Notes: generated from the letters alone by a model not told the origin. A stretch of DNA of 64,000 bases from Phylloscopus collybita (GCA_027886175.1 JAJNNQ010000024.1:1100001-1164000), one strand, 5' to 3'; counted from the first letter of the stretch, positions 1-14,359 are shown. A program made the numbers and translations.

Positions 1-1570
1 CATTTCCTTCTGCAGCAGAAGTCCCATAGAGCCCAGGGACACACTGCTCCCCCTCACCAGCCCTGGGGCTGTGCAAACCCACATCACAGCCTGCCTTGAG
101 GCCCCTGTGCCCTGGCTGGGGCTGAACACCACACCTGGAGCAGCAGCCACATTCCAGGGGCCAGGAGAACTCTCACTGACTGTGCAGATAACTAAAGCAC
201 CAGTGCCTCTTTATTCCCATTATCCAGTGTGCCAGGGAGCTGGCAGCCCCTGGCAGGCTCAGTGCAGCTGAACCACGGGGCACAGCACCCTGTGAGACTC
301 CCAGCCTCCTGGTTAGGCTTGGATTTATTTTCTTTATCAGTGTTTTCTTTGTCAGGCGGACGCTATTGTACATGAAACGCTTAAGCACGCTGGGCTTCGG
401 GTCACGGGCTGGCCACCACTTTAACACAAATAAATACTGAGGGCTATGCTGGCTTATATTCACCTCAAAATTAAAAAAAAAAAAAACAACCACCCACAAC
501 TAAAGACACTACTTGAACCAAAATAGCAGCATGTTTACTTTAGGCCTCTGGAGTGGAAGCAGGTATTGCAAGCCAAGTACAAAGAGGGCAGAGTAAGTGG
601 CAGCAGCACTCTGATAACGAGAAAGGGAGATGAAAACAGACCCAAACAGCAGAACAAACCTTTAACAGACCTGAAAGGAGAAACCCAAGGTCTGGCAATC
701 ACTTTGACATCACTATGACTTTAGCTATATGGCTGGAGAGATCACTGTCAGTGTTTAAATACCCTTAAACACTATTTCTACAAGTTATATCTTATTCTGT
801 AAAAAGCAGTTACACAAAACAACTCTACTTTGGCACACTTTCAAGCCCTGAATTTTAGAAGGTTCTAAAGTTAAATGAGAATGGGAAATTTTAATCTTAG
901 CTAGGAGAAACACTATTTCAAACAGAAAAAAACATTGGCACAGGTTAGCAAAAGACAAATGAATTGAATCTCTTTCAAAAGCTTAGAAGGGTAGAAATTA
1001 TCTTTCTCCACTGAGCTTACAGACATCATTTTAAAGGAGAGCATCCCCAGAGGAGTGACACTGCCATACCCAGCTGGAAAGACAAGATTTAAGGCTGGAT
1101 TGAGCTTTGTTGGCAAGGCAGAGGAGCTCCATGGATATCAGCTGTCCTACACGCTCAGACCAAGCCAGGAGGTATTTTATGGCACCACACAGAGTGACCT
1201 CAGCTCTGAGCTGGCTTTAGCAAGGAACAGAGTGCCCCACTGAGGCACCACAGCCCATGGACTCATCCCAACCTTCCAGCTCCATCTGCCTCCCAGTCAA
1301 ACCAGCAGCAATTACCATCCTGGTCTTGAGACGTGCAATGGCACGTGCAAGAAACACGCTCCGCTTGATCTGGGAGACAGATCAGAGCCCAGCACTTCTT
1401 AATTTCTTCCACAGAAACCCTAATGCCTCAAAAATGAATAAAATTAGGCCATTCCAGCAGCATTTGGCTGTCTGCTCTTGGTGAAAGAGAAGAAAAAGGT
1501 TACCAGTGCTCTTCAACAGGTACCTAAAAATTACGAAGGAAGGGCACCTTCTGCAGGGGAACAAAAAACA

Positions 1571-1586
1571 ACACACACACACACAC
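1571..1586. repeat. (CA)n microsatellite
   Basis: Eight AC dinucleotides in a row, following an A-rich stretch. Confidence 0.9.
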
Positions 1587-2160
1587 TCTTTTAATTGCCT
1601 CTCCTTCCCCACATTTCTGTCATCTGCCTGTTCTGCAATGCTACAGAGCAACAGGAGAGCCCAAAGCATCCTGCACACAAAAGAAGAAAAGCTGGTCTTG
1701 CCCAGGGACAAAGAAGGAGGTGCAGTACCTGCCCCTGAAGTACAGACAGGTTCAGACACTTTCTCTTCACAGAGATAAAGTGTTTCACACACGGTTCCTC
1801 CCACCACCTCCAGCATTAAAGTGCTGGGGAAGGAAGAAGGGAAGGAAGGATGTGCTGAGAGAATATTGTACATTTGCACCAGGCACTTTGATGGGGTGAA
1901 CAGCTCTGTGTCCCCTGTATTAAAGAGGTGATTAAGTGCACAGGCATGCTAAAAATGAACTTCTTAAAAGTGGGGGGGGGGTTGGGGTTTTTGCTTGTTT
2001 TGGTTCTGTTTTTTCTTTTTGACACAGAATCCTTCCCTTGGGACAACTTGTTCTTTCTGTCCACACCAAGGGGAAATCCAGAATTGCCAGCCCAAGCTGA
2101 GTGAAGGCACTTCTAACCCCTTGACTCCCCAAGTGCCTCTGTATTTTCATAATCACTTAT

Positions 2161-2325
2161 CACAGAACCTCCAGAGCTGGAAAGGACCCACAGGAATGAT
2201 CCAGCCCAGCTCCTGGCCCTGCACAGGGCCCTGGGCAGTGCCAGCACCCTCTGGGGGAAGAACCTTTCCCTGATATCCCACCTAAACCCCTCCAGACACA
2301 GCTCCAGCCGTTCTCTCAGGTGATG
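2161..2325 (-). mobile_element. CR1 LINE fragment
   Basis: Reads as the reverse complement of a CR1 3' end: CACAGAACC, then GCTGGAAAGGACCC, ATGATCCAGCCCAG, and CCTGATATCCCACCTAAACC. Old and diverged. Confidence 0.75.
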
Positions 2326-4657
2326 GTGATTAAATGATCCCTTCTCACAAAGCCCAGTGCAGAACTGGAACCAGAACTAGAGCCTAGAACAAACAAGTCA
2401 GGCACAGGCTTCTCCATTTTTGGCACAGCTCTCCAGAGGATGCAGTTTCACCACTGAAGTACAACTGACAGCCAAGATCAAGGAAATAATTTAGTGACAC
2501 GGAGGCAGATGCTCAGCAGATCAGCACAGAGCCCTGTGCAGACCCCAGGCAAGGCAACACCCCTGGGTAACTCTCAGAAATGCTTAGTGACTCTCATTCA
2601 GAAATGCTTAATGACTCTCATTGCTTCCTTGGAAAACTTTCAAAAGTACAAAAAATACAGGAATTCCCAGCTTCTGCTTGGGAGAAGGGATATATTCTTT
2701 TTAGGAGAGCCTAAAGAGAGACCGGTGTCCACCATGGGCATTATGTTCAGTCATCAAGGGTGCCACTGTTTTCCCTCATTCCAACCCAGGTGTCCCCTGC
2801 ACAAACAGGCTCACAGAACACAGATGTCTTCCCAAGGTCCCCACCCAGAAGTGGGCGCTGACAAACCCTTCCTCATGAAGGGGGGGGGCACAGAAACCCA
2901 GCAGGAGACTTCCCTGCACCTAAAAGATTATTTGGGATAAACAGGTCCCTGTCTGCCTGTGCTGGAGCAGATGAGCCACGAGGCAAGAAATCCACACATT
3001 CCTTCTGTCAACAAGGATTTGGGATGATCTGAGAGAAGATCCCCAGCCCAAGCTGCTCACATTATCCTGAGGCTCACTCCCACCACGCATGAGCTCTTCC
3101 CTCTCCTGCCCACGAAAACAGGGAATAAATTACCTCCCTGTGCATGAGGCTCAGTTGTTCTCTGATTCCAGAGACCTGGAGCATCTGCAGCAGGCAGATC
3201 TCTCAAGGCATTTCATGTCCTGCCATTCCCAATTCCCCACAGGATGATTCCCATCAGGGTGCCCCTGCCTCCTCCACAGGATTTCAGCTGCCTTGGATCC
3301 TACAAAACTCTGCTTCCACTGCTGCTGCCAACCCTTCCAGCATGCCAGAGCTCCAATCCTTCTGGAAAAGCATTCTTTCCTCTTTTTGTCCATGCATATC
3401 CCTTCGTTTTTGTCCCCCTCCCCCTCCCAGGATGAAGCAAACAGGTCAGGCAAGAGCCAGGCTCAAGGATGTCCTTCCACGCTTCCAGCACAAGGAAAAA
3501 CCAGAAGCATAATTTCTCCTCAAGAAAATTTGGGTTCTCTGAGGAAAAAAACTATGGATTTGCTCCTACAGCTACACCAAGCTGAGAGGTTGGTTTTAAG
3601 CACAGGGTTCAGTCCCCTCTGCTCCTGCCTCTCCTGCTCCCACTGCAGGGCAAAAGGAGGCAATGGGGAAAGCATTGCCAAAAAATAAAAATGAGCTTGT
3701 CACATGCTCCATTGGAATGGGACAATCCAAGGCAGTGAGAGGGGACCTGTTACCCCAGCAAGCCCTGGTTCCATGTCTGAGCTTTGCAGGAACAGAGGGG
3801 CAGATCAAGACACCAAACCGGAGGGGCCAGGGCCAGGAGCAGCCAGAGAAGCCCAGCAAGGAGGCACCAAGTGTGCCAAGGAAGTGTGCAAACTCACCTG
3901 GCCAGAGTTCCAGGTGTCCAGCAGGAGCAGGGGCACCTGCTTTTCCCTCCAGCAGCAGTCCTGGCACACCTGCCCTACCCAGACCTGCACAGAACCAGGG
4001 GACACAGGAGGAGCCCCCCAGCAGCCACATCCATCTGCCCCAGGAGCTCCTTGGGCCTGGAAGAACAGTTTAGTTCTGTGAAACAGTCAGGAAAACCAGA
4101 GAGCCCTGGGGGCAGATGGGGGGCAGATAAAACCTACCTGGAGCAGGGGCTAAGGCAAGGAGATGACTCCCTGCCACAAAAATGCAGACAGCTTATCTAT
4201 CAGAGCCCAGGGGGTCCCTTCTGAGGGATGTTTTCCCTCCTTTTCCAGGAAGAGAAAGGAGGGGGGAGTGTCTTTTGGCACTGTGAGTTAAAAAATACAG
4301 AGCAGACCTACTCTCTGCTGGCCAATCCTACAAGCACTCCTTCCAGTCCCCCCTCCAGGTGCCTCCTCGCTGTCCCCCTGCCTCTTTCACCCCTGGACAA
4401 GGCCAGAGGGGGAGGACAGCAGTGAGGATTCCAACCTCAGTGGGGAGAAAAGGCAAGGAAAAGGGATGGCGTGTGGGATCTGTCAGGTAAGTCAGGCATT
4501 TGAATTCTCTACTGCAGCCAAGCACTACACAGGTCCATCTTTCACCCTGCCTCGATTCAGGGGTGCCCATACTCACAGGTTTTGTTTTACAAGGTCTGCT
4601 CTCTTAAAACAGAGCCCAGCTCTGCTTCTGAGAGCTTTGGGAGAACTTGGTTCCCTC

Positions 4658-5115
4658 CCTGTGGGAGAACTATTTCATGTCTCTGCTGGTGACAAGGACA
4701 GTGGGACTGATGACACCGAGCTCTGTGCTGGAGTCACACGCCAGAGGGAAGGGACCCAGGGGCACCCAGAGGGACCTGGCTGGGCTGCAGAGGTGGCACT
4801 GTGAGCACCTCGTGATGTTCAATGAAGCCAAGTGCCAGTGCTGCACCTGGGTGGGGGCGATGCCAAGGACAAACAGGGTGGGAGAGAAGGAACTTCCCAC
4901 TGCCAGGGTTAGACGGGATAGTGGGAAGGAATTGTGCCCTGGGAGGGTGGAAGAGCCTGGCACAGGGTGCCCAGAGCAGCTGTGGCTGCCCCTGGATCCC
5001 TGGCAGTGTCCCAGGCCAGGTGGATGGGGCTTGGAGCAGCCTGGGACAGTGGGAGGTGTCCCTGCCCATGGCAGGGAGTGATCCTTAAGCCCCCTCCCAC
5101 CCAAACCATTCTGGA
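4658..5115 (+). mobile_element. CR1 LINE copy A, internally deleted
   Basis: Sense-strand CR1. The first half translates to the end of the reverse transcriptase (QRDLAGLQRWHCEHLVMFNE), and from about 4905 it passes directly into the CR1 3' UTR (GTGCCCAGAGCAGCTGTGG, CCCATGGCAGGG, CCACCCAAACCATTCTGG). Several hundred bases that normally separate these parts are missing. An almost identical copy lies inverted at 19211-19679. Not able to encode a working enzyme. Confidence 0.85.
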
Positions 5116-5513
5116 CTCCCTGAAGTGTGTGAGCCATGCCCCAGCCCGTGCTGCCCACAGATGGCCCAGGCAAGCTGCAGTGAGCAATGCAATCAGCCCT
5201 AAGCACCAGATCACACACATGCTGCAGGGGCTGCAGGGGCTCCCACACTGCATTCACCCTTCACCTCAGCCACACACACATCACAAAAAATTAAATAAAC
5301 CAACCAACCCCATCTACAGCAAGGACTTGGCCATCAGCTGAACTGCTGGTCAACACCTTTTCTTGAGCCATCACAAGCCTCACACAACACACACCTGACA
5401 GATACGAAGCCATCTGCCAATTTTCAAGTTCGTATTACCCAGAGAGAAACTCAGGCAGTCCTCACAAAACCTGATGCACATTGTTAAAAACCAAGTGAGA
5501 GGCTCCCTCTGGG

Positions 5514-5593
5514 AAAAAAAAAAACAAAACAAAAAACAAAAACAAAAAACAAACCAACAACAACAACAACAAAAAACCCCACAAACAAAAAAA
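5514..5593. repeat. A/C-only low-complexity tract
   Basis: About 80 bases made almost only of A and C (AAAAC and CAA motifs), the complement of the T/G-rich tracts elsewhere in the window. Confidence 0.85.
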
Positions 5594-6270
5594 TGACTGC
5601 TAGATACAAATAGGCTGCAAAATCCCCCCCAATGCACATTACTGGAAGCTGGGGCAGCATTTTGGAGGAGTGCTAGTAGCACCTGCCCAGGTCTATCTCA
5701 TGCCTAGGACAGAAGGGTCTGGCACTATTCAGAACCTTCATATTATGAATGCAAACATAATGAGGCATTTCACAGTGGAAGAAATCCCAGTGCCATGTGA
5801 AAATGCCTTCATGGGAAGAGGGAGCTGCACAAAGAGCTGCCTTGCTCATCCAGGTTGGGTGCAGCCCAAATCCTGCCCCAGCAGGTACCTCCAAACACCT
5901 ACAAGTGGCCCAAGGAAAACTGTCCCTTCATTCTCCCAATCCTCTGAAGCCTTCCTGGGATGCAAACCAGAACATTCCCCTGAAATCACGTGCTGCCAAC
6001 AAACGATTTCCACACGCAGACCAGAAGTAGGAATTTCACACCAATTCCAAGTTGAAAGCTCAACAGCTTTAATTTGGGACACAAGGACAAAAACAGTGTA
6101 GCCAACAAATAACTGCCCAAAGTAAAACAAGGCACTCAGCCTCTCTCACATAGCCCTTTCAGAGAGGACAGAGGCACATCAGGAGGGTTCCAGTGCAATA
6201 ATTACAATTAATCCAGTACTTAATCTCCTAATCACCCCTGGGCAAACACCATTCCCAGACGTTTGTAAAC

Positions 6271-6465
6271 CTCAGAATCATCCAGGTTGGAAAAGCCCTC
6301 CCAGACCATGAATCCAACCTGTGTCTGATCCCCTCCTTGTCACAGCACTGAGTGCCACATCCAGGCCTTCCTGCCTTCATGGACAGTCCATTTCCAATCT
6401 TTCTGTGCAGAAACTCCTGCTGATGCCCAACCTGCACCTCCCTACGTGACACATTCATTCCTTCT
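6271..6465 (-). mobile_element. CR1 LINE fragment
   Basis: Begins CTCAGAATCATCCAGGTTGG and continues with AGTGCCACATCCAG, recognisable as a reversed CR1 3' region. Strongly diverged. Confidence 0.65.
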
Positions 6466-7870
6466 CAAACCATCCTAGTCACGAAAATTTCACCAAGAAA
6501 TTGGAAAAGGCCCAGGTAACACCAGTTACTGCATTCAAAGCTCCAAGAAAAGCAGATTCTCAGCCAAGGCCCAGAAGCTCCCCACACTGGGGGGTCCCAC
6601 CCTCCCATCCAGCTCCTTGGGCTGGGGTTTAAATGGTCCATGAGCTGGATATGCAGAACCCCCAGCAAGTCCCTCTCACTCAGGATATTCCACCTAGCAC
6701 AGAGAGAACAGATTTAAACAGGCAGGGAATGAGTTTAACCACCCTGTGGGACACAAGAACTCTATGTCACCAACACAGCCTGAGAGCAGGCGAGGGTAAG
6801 AACAGAAATTCTGGCAGTTTTTGTGACACTTCAGTCCTGTGTCTCACGTGGCAGGTTTAGGAAAGACCTCCAACACTGACTTTTTCTTTGCTTTCTTACC
6901 AGAGGAAAGGAAATATTCCAGCATGGGAGCCCTGAAGCTAAAATCAAACCCCTGTAATTTGGGTTCAGCAGAAGTTGGTACAATTCAGATCCCGGCCACA
7001 ATGAGAGGTCTCCAACATTATCAACTGTCAACAATTACCACTGGCCAGGCACACAAACCAGCTTTGTTCTGCACTGGAAGCCACAAATGCAAGCAGCAGT
7101 AATTGCTACCAAAGGCAAAACACACAAAAACCCCAGCCAGGCCATCCAAAATAACTCTCCAAAGAGGAATGAACACAGGAATGGACACAGAACTCTTGCT
7201 ATCCCCACTCACAGCTTTAAAAAAACAAGAGGAAAATCCAATAGTGTATACCCAGCAAAGCAGGAGGCTAGCAAGGGAAAAGGGCCCTAAAAAGACACTT
7301 GTTAACCATTAGGAGCTGAATGCACGTTTAATGGAACATCCTGTTCACTAGTGATGGAATTTCATTAGCAGTTTAAGGGAAAGCGACACATGGAAGAGAC
7401 AAAACGCAATCAATTTCTCCTGGAACTGCACACACTGCCACTCTGAGCCTCAGCAAGCTCATCCCAACCCCTATTAAACCCCAAATCAATTAATACTAAT
7501 GGCTCACCTTATTTTCACTCAGGGATCTTCGCACCCCAGCAAGCCTCCATAAAAAAGCGAAGACAAAAGGCGATTTGTACAAAAGCAATTCACTTGTCTG
7601 GTATTTTTATATTCATTTAGCTATGCATTTCATTATGCTGGCAGGTGATTCTGCCAGCTCCAGTGCCCTTCCTCACAACCACCCCTGAGCAAAGGGGCAG
7701 CACCAGCCCAGCCCACTGCTAAAATCACAGAACAAACCAAGTTTTATGAGTCACAGGAGAAATCCCAAAGCCACTGACTTCACTGCCAAGGTGCCAGTGT
7801 GTCTTTGCCAGGACACAGGGATGGCCAAGCCAGGAAACGTGTTTTAAGTAGAAACAAGCCAGGATTTATG

Positions 7871-8080
7871 TTCACAGAATCCTGGGATGGTTGGGATCGC
7901 TGGAGATCACCCAGCCAACCCCCCCTGCCAAGGCAGGGTCACCTGGAGCAGGTGACACAGAACTCTCCAGGTGGGTTTGGGATGTCCCCAGAGATGGAGA
8001 CCCCAGGCCCTCCCTGGGCAGCTGTTCCAGGGCTCTGCCCCCTCCATGGACAACAGCTCTTCCCCAGGGTGAGCTGGGAC
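7871..8080 (-). mobile_element. CR1 LINE fragment
   Basis: Begins TTCACAGAATCCTGGGATGG, followed by GGGTCACCTGGAGCAGGTGA and GGGCAGCTGTTCCAGGGCTC, typical of a reversed CR1 3' end. Confidence 0.85.
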
Positions 8081-8230
8081 TTGTTGTGTTTCAGTTCATG
8101 GCCATCACTGACAGCTCCTCATCTCTGGGATCACAGACACCAAACCCTCTGGATCAAAACCCACTGCCATCTCCTGAATGGTACCAGAACACCAGATTAA
8201 GTGGAAAAGTTAACTGCAGTCAGCTCTCTC

Positions 8231-8338
8231 TGGTGGTTGTTTTGTTTTGGTTCGGGTTTTTTTGTTTGTGGTTTTTTTTATTTTTGTTTGGTTTTTTTTT
8301 GGGGGGGGGGGGTTTGTTGGTTGGTTTGTTTGTTTTTT
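8231..8338. repeat. T/G-rich low-complexity tract with a run of 12 G
   Basis: About 108 bases almost only of T and G, with a poly(G) run at 8301-8312 and GTTT/GGTT motifs either side. Confidence 0.85.
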
Positions 8339-9056
8339 CCTTCCTGTGCTTCTGCAGATTTAAAAGCGCCTCTGCAACTGCATCACACCTGCCCAGACAT
8401 CAGGGAAAGGTTCCTGGAGAAGGAACAAGCTACAGATGGAGGCCTCCAGCAAGTCCTGCAGGTAGGAATGCAGAAATGCAGGTAGGGCATGAATTTAGGC
8501 TTTCATCGAAGCCCCAAGCAGCACAGAAACTCCCCAGGAACTCGCTGGGTGGTCAGGAAGCAGGACTCTCAAGGTTCCAGACACATTTTCCATAAGCAAA
8601 CTGAGGTGAGGAGTTGTGCAGCCAAACAGAGCCCTGCTGGAACACGGAGGGAGAGGCTTTTTGTCTGAGGCCTCGCTGGTGACTGAGGGCAGCAAATTCC
8701 AGGGAAAATCCCAGCAGGGAGTTCAGTGGAGGGACAGAGTGGAAGGGCTGGAGGGGCCATTCCTGTCCAAGCTGTGCCAAGGAGCAAAAGGCAAGCTAAG
8801 ATTTGCCTTAGAAGAGGCAAAGGGTGATGGGCTGGGGTATGGGGTGATTTGAAACAGCAAAACTTCCCTGCTGCCACAGCAAAGGATGGGTCCCACAGAC
8901 AAGCAGGAACTGCATCCAAGCAGGAATTGCCCTGGCTTGCTGAGAGCTGTGTCTGGCTGAGCACAGCTTCTAAGGGAGGCTGGAAAGCCAGAGGGAGGGC
9001 TGAAGCACTGACAAATCTACTGGGTTACTGTAAAACACAAAAATTAAACAAAAAAA

Positions 9057-9073
9057 ATATATATATATATATA
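9057..9073. repeat. (AT)n microsatellite
   Basis: Seventeen bases of alternating A and T between A-rich flanks. Confidence 0.9.
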
Positions 9074-11370
9074 AAAAAAGGGGAGAGGTGGGGAATCAAA
9101 ACACCCGAAAGCCAAGCAAAACTTTCCTAATGCCCCTGGCTTTCTGCACACTTCCTCCTGCAAATCAGACAGACAAGACACAGGCAGTCAGGATATTCAT
9201 GTTCTTGCAGAGGAGTGCTGGTGTAGCAGGAAAAATCGTGGGCAAAGGACTGCGCCGCAGCTTTCTGGCACGAGGTGTTACATCTCCAGATATAAGATGT
9301 TCTGAGTGAGAGATGAGAGATGTTTTCCAGCTGTGGTTTAACTGGAGCCCAGAGACATTCAGCTGCTCTGTAAAGGTAGTTGCAAGAGCACTTCTTGACA
9401 ACAAAGGGAGAGGAAACTCCAGTCATCTGATAGCGCTTTTGTCAGCCAGCCTGAGCACTGACTGGAGCAGGAGGAGACGGGTCACACATCAGGGAAAAAG
9501 ATTTCTTTCTTTAGGTGCTTGGTTTGGGGCGAGCCCACAGCAGCAGGATTGGGAGAGCAGGGATTTGGCTCCTGGCTCCTCAACCCCTCGCAGCAGCAGT
9601 GCCAAGGGAAGGCAGTCCTGCCCTGCAGCAAGGCACACAATTAGGCAAAGCAAACGAGTTGTCAATAAACCCTTGAGAGTTCAATGAGATGTTGCTAATG
9701 GGGAGGCAAATGTACACTGTCAGAATCCCTGCCACGAGAGCAACAATCCCCAAGTTAGGCTTGATGTTTCTGTGACGAAGCTATTTTCAGTTGCTTTGAA
9801 TCTTCTTCAGGAAAGGCAGTCTTGGAAATAAAAATAAATAAATAAAAAAAAATAAAGAAGTCACGACTGTTCTGAGCTGAGATGCACACACTTAATCAGT
9901 CCAGGTGTTTAAATTATTTATCCACGAGGAGGAAAACTGCACTGATGTCAGGCACAGCGCATCTGAAGGGGAAAAGCAGACACAAAGACATGCCAAACGC
10001 TGTGATGCAGCAGAGAATCCTCTCACGCACAAGGTAACCAGAGGTGTCCCAAGTGTTGGCTGCTGCAGCCTGGGCTGCACAACTCAGAACATCAGATTTG
10101 TGCTACCAGAGGAAAGGTTCCCCGACTGTCAGGTGAAATTATTGTTTTCAGCCGGCACAAAGCCCTAGTCCAAAGGTGGTACTTCCCTTGCTGCAAAGGG
10201 CAGAACTTTCAAACTGGGTTTTTTTCAAACCCAACCCCAGTGTCTGGGGGAAAACTTCAGGAATTGCTGTGCCCCGAGTGAGTGCCACATCCAGGGCTCA
10301 GGCCCAGCCTGCCCCTCCTCATCACCAACACACCGAACACAGCCTTTCCTTTCCTCTCTGACCTGAGCCTGCTCCTCCTCTCTCCCACCTGCCAAGGCTG
10401 CAGGGACACTTCCCACTTGGAAGGTACACGGCATTTCCCACTGCAGCCTTGCTCCCATGGGAAACAAGCTCCAAACTAAAATCCCTTCCCAGTCTGTGCC
10501 ACATCACAGAGCTTGGGCTGAGCACAGAGAAGGAAAAACCTTCACCTTTCCTTAAAGCGACTCAGAGAGAAGTTCAAGGTATTTCAGCTCACTTCCAGCT
10601 GCTGTTTCAATCATTTTGTTTCTCTAATCTGGGCAGCACACCAAAGATCACAAGGTTTGGGTTTAAGTTTCATTTCAAAAACATCTCGTAGGAGAAGAAT
10701 CATTCCTCCATTTTATTAAGCAAAGCCCATAGGCTGCTGAGAGGGCTGTTGCAGGCGGCAGCATCGATGGGACATTAAATACACGGTAAATATGTAAAGA
10801 GGAGAACACTGAGCTGGAAGGCTACTAATAAAAATAGAGAGGAAGACCCCCCGAGACACTCGCTTTGTAATTCCCTTTTACACAAGCCAACACTTCAAGT
10901 CTCCTGGCTGAGCTTCCCCAAGAAACCTACAAAGCACTTTACAGCACCATTGCTCGAACCAAGACAAGTCCCCAGCAGGTCCATTTCCAAGGGAATGTTG
11001 TGTTTGTTACTGACACAACAAGCGGAAAGTAACTGAGTTGCAGTGGGAAAGTGACTTCTTGTTATAGCCAAGGTCCTTGAAATTACTGCACCGGTAAGAG
11101 ACGCTGCAAGAGGGGCACGGTTTCACAAGGAGCAGCAGCCAAAGGAGAGGGCAAAGAGAAGGGAAGGAAAAAAATAATAACCTAGCAGCCTTCGGCACCA
11201 TGGGCTGCCCAACTGCCCCCGGCTGGAGGGGATCCTGAGCCTCCTCCTCCTCCTCCTCAGCCTTCATTTGATGATTGCTTTCAGCTGACATCAGCCTTTT
11301 TACACTCTTTTCCCAGACTGTATTTTTGTCATCAGTTCTGGTCAGAGACAAGATCTAAGAACCTCCTGAG

Positions 11371-11804
11371 ATGGATGGAATGGACCCCCAAGGATCATCC
11401 AGCCCAACCCTGTCCCTGCCCAGACCCCCCAACAATCCCACCCTGTGGTATCAGTGCTGCCCAAAGGCTCCTGGAGCTCTGGCAGCCCCAGGGCCATGCC
11501 CATTCCCCAGGGAGCTAATAACCCTCTAATATCCAACAGAAACCTCCCTGGCACAGCTCCAGCCCTTCCCTGTCACTGTCACAGAGAGCAGAGATCAGAG
11601 CTGCCCCTCTGGAGGAAGGTGCAGACCCCAGTGAGATCCCCTCAGTCTCCTCTCCTCCAGCTGAACACTCCAAGTGTCCTCAGCTGCTCCTTGTGTGGCC
11701 CCTCCAGACCCTTCACTGTCCCCATGTCCCTCCTTTGGACACCCTGCAACAGCTTGAGACCTTTTTTGTGTTGTGGTGTCCCAAAACTGCCCCCACTCAA
11801 CAGG
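11371..11804 (-). mobile_element. CR1 LINE fragment
   Basis: About 430 bp of reversed CR1: AAGGATCATCCAGCCCAACC at the 3' end, then CTAATATCCAACAGAAACCT, CTCCTCTCCTCCAGCTGAAC, and GTCCCAAAACTG. The longest single CR1 piece in the window along with the 19.2-kb copy. Confidence 0.88.
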
Positions 11805-14359
11805 CACATATCATTCCTTTTTGTCTTTTTTCGCTTGGGGTTGTATTTTTTGTGGATTATTTGGGTTTTCTTTTAATTAAAGTGCCTTTTGCTCTAACTC
11901 TAAGCATAATTACTTTGGGGGCTGACATTTGCCGTTCCTGTTTTCGTGGCAGAGATGCACACCTGAAGAAGATCTGCTTGGTCGTTCAAGGCTTTTAAAC
12001 GTGTTCTCAGATAAGCACAGCTGCGTTTTTAACGGTAGCTGAGATTACAGAATTTAAGGAAGGGAAAATTTGATATAACGTTTCATGCTTTAGTTAACAG
12101 TCTTCCAAGACACAAAGCTGCTCCAGTTGCTCTGGAAACTGTAACTTGGACACAACCATGCAGATACATCAGCCCCCTGGCTATAAATGAAACCACTTTA
12201 GCAACACTGCACATTTGTATGACAAACATTTATTAAAGCAAGCATTGCATCCTGATCCTCCTATAGCAAGGGCACATCCCGTGGTCCTCCACAACACTGC
12301 ACAGCTCTGATTTGCTCTGAGCTGGAAGGGACAGAGTCAGGGGGGCTGTGGACCCCCCCAGGTAAGGGAGAAAGGGGAAACACGGGTGGGTGTCCCAGGG
12401 AGGCACCGTGGATCCAAAGCAGGGCTGTGCCTTCCACACCCCAGGCAGGGCTGGAAGCCACAGCAGCACCAAAAGGAGGGCTTGCCAGACAAAGGGACAC
12501 GGTGGCCGGGCTGGGATTTGGTGCACACGCTCCTGGCCCAGGAGAAGGCAGTGGGAAGCTGGGAACAGAGCAAGAACAGCCCCTGGGAGAAGGAAAGCGG
12601 GAGGGGGACGCTCAAACGCCGAGCAGGAGGAATGAGTGAGGGGTGTTGGTGGAGGAGGACTGGACACAGCACCACAGCAGATGCCAGACACATGGGCTTG
12701 TTAAAAACAGGGGGAAATATTCCATACACAAACGACGGCCTGAGTGCTGGTTGCTGTGGAAACCATAACTTTGAATTCAGTGGCTAAAACCCAGCGCTGC
12801 TATTTATACCGTGCTCCTCACTACAGCACGAGAACTTCGCCTCGACAGCAGAGCTCTGGTACTCACAAACATGGTTCTCTCCCCCATTACACACACTGAT
12901 CCCCTCAAACCAGACAGCAGCACAAGGCTTTCCCAAGGCTCCTGGCCACTGAAGGACTACACAGCACCATCACCCCTGATGGGCTAAAAAACCCCAACCA
13001 CTGCCTTTCTGCTTCCAAGCAAGACCAGGAGAATCCCTGGACAGACATGGGGCAGGAGCCATTGGATTTCTGTCAGGAGCACCCAGAGACACCAAAAAGG
13101 CCGTTTCAAACAGCAGTTTACCTTGTCTCCCTCAAGGCAAATTCCAGTCAGCATCACCTGAGGTTATGCAGGGCCAGAGCCCAAAGTCAGTTATCATTAG
13201 AGATGGCGAGCATTTGTGTAAGGAAAACAGAATATTGCCTTTAACATCCCAGAAAGCATAACTGGGTCATTAATGCACGAATAACAACAACAGCAGAAAA
13301 GCTGCAGAATAAACCATTTTGGGGAGAATCCCTGTAACAACACGCATTTTCAAGCTGCTCTGCTGTTGGAGAAGGAAATGGCTTTTTCCTCCATGGGGAT
13401 CATGATTCTGGGGCAGCATGTGCTCCGGCACCCGAAGCGGGAACGGGAGTGATGTGCCTGCAGCCAAAGCTGCAACTCTGTTACATTCCTTTTCCACCTC
13501 CACCATTCCCGGGGCTGGAAGGGAAGAAGCAGCCCCCCATTCATTCCCCAATCCTGTTTTACCCCAAGCAGAGGAAGGTGCAAGTGTAGCACAGCCAATA
13601 ACTATCACAAGGTGACGACCCCGTTCCAAGACACTGCCCAGGACCTGCACCTATCGGGCCCCAAATCACCGTGGAAGGGCAAAGAAGGCAAAAGCTGAGA
13701 GGGAACCACACTCGCCAAGGTCACTCACGCCTTCAGAATCCCACGGGACTGTCCCATCCGTGGGGCTCCCTGGGCAGCAGCAAGGACAGCAGCTCCATGC
13801 AATCCCACAGCAACGCTCCGCCTGCCCAAGGCAGAGTTTTCCAGGGGAAGGGCAGCCAGGGACTGCACAGGGACAGGAGTGGGGATGCTCCTGGACGAGC
13901 TCCAGGAGCTGCCAAGCCAGGAACGGTGGCAGTAAGTTGCTCTCTGTGGGATTGGACCCTTACAGCACAGGTGAAGGAGGTCTCGTCTGCCCTTGCTCAA
14001 TAATTCACATCACAGCACTGAAGTGTCATTGAAAACGACAGGACCATTTTCATAATACAGGAATGGGGAAAGATGCTCTAACCACAGACACCCAACTAAT
14101 CCCCCCACAGATGTCGGCCTCCCCTAATTTATTACAATACATTTTTTAATCAGAATTTCAAAATCATTAACAACTCCCGAGCGCTACCTACTCCCTAGCC
14201 CCGGTCAGTTTCTGCTACCCGAGTCCTTCGGATGCCCCGATCAAGTGGGAACGAAGGACCATTGATGAGGGACAACACATCGGTGTCTCCCAACGCAACG
14301 TGGTAGCGCTGGAAATACGCACGCGTTCCTGCGAGTCCATTAGGAAGGAGCGCGTTTGT

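Larger units (their letters stand above)
1..14359. other. Non-coding region, probably TIAM1 5' intron
   Basis: No reading frame resembles a known protein and no split gene could be built. The stretch holds five CR1 fragments, a (CA)n, a (TA)n and T/G- or A/C-rich low-complexity tracts, each listed separately. Assignment to TIAM1 rests only on synteny and the minus-strand donors at 14.5-14.8 kb. Confidence 0.5.

Noticed and set aside
1..14359. Coding exons of TIAM1
   Set aside because: No frame resembles its PH, DH or PDZ domains; if TIAM1 is here, only 5' non-coding parts and intron lie in the window.
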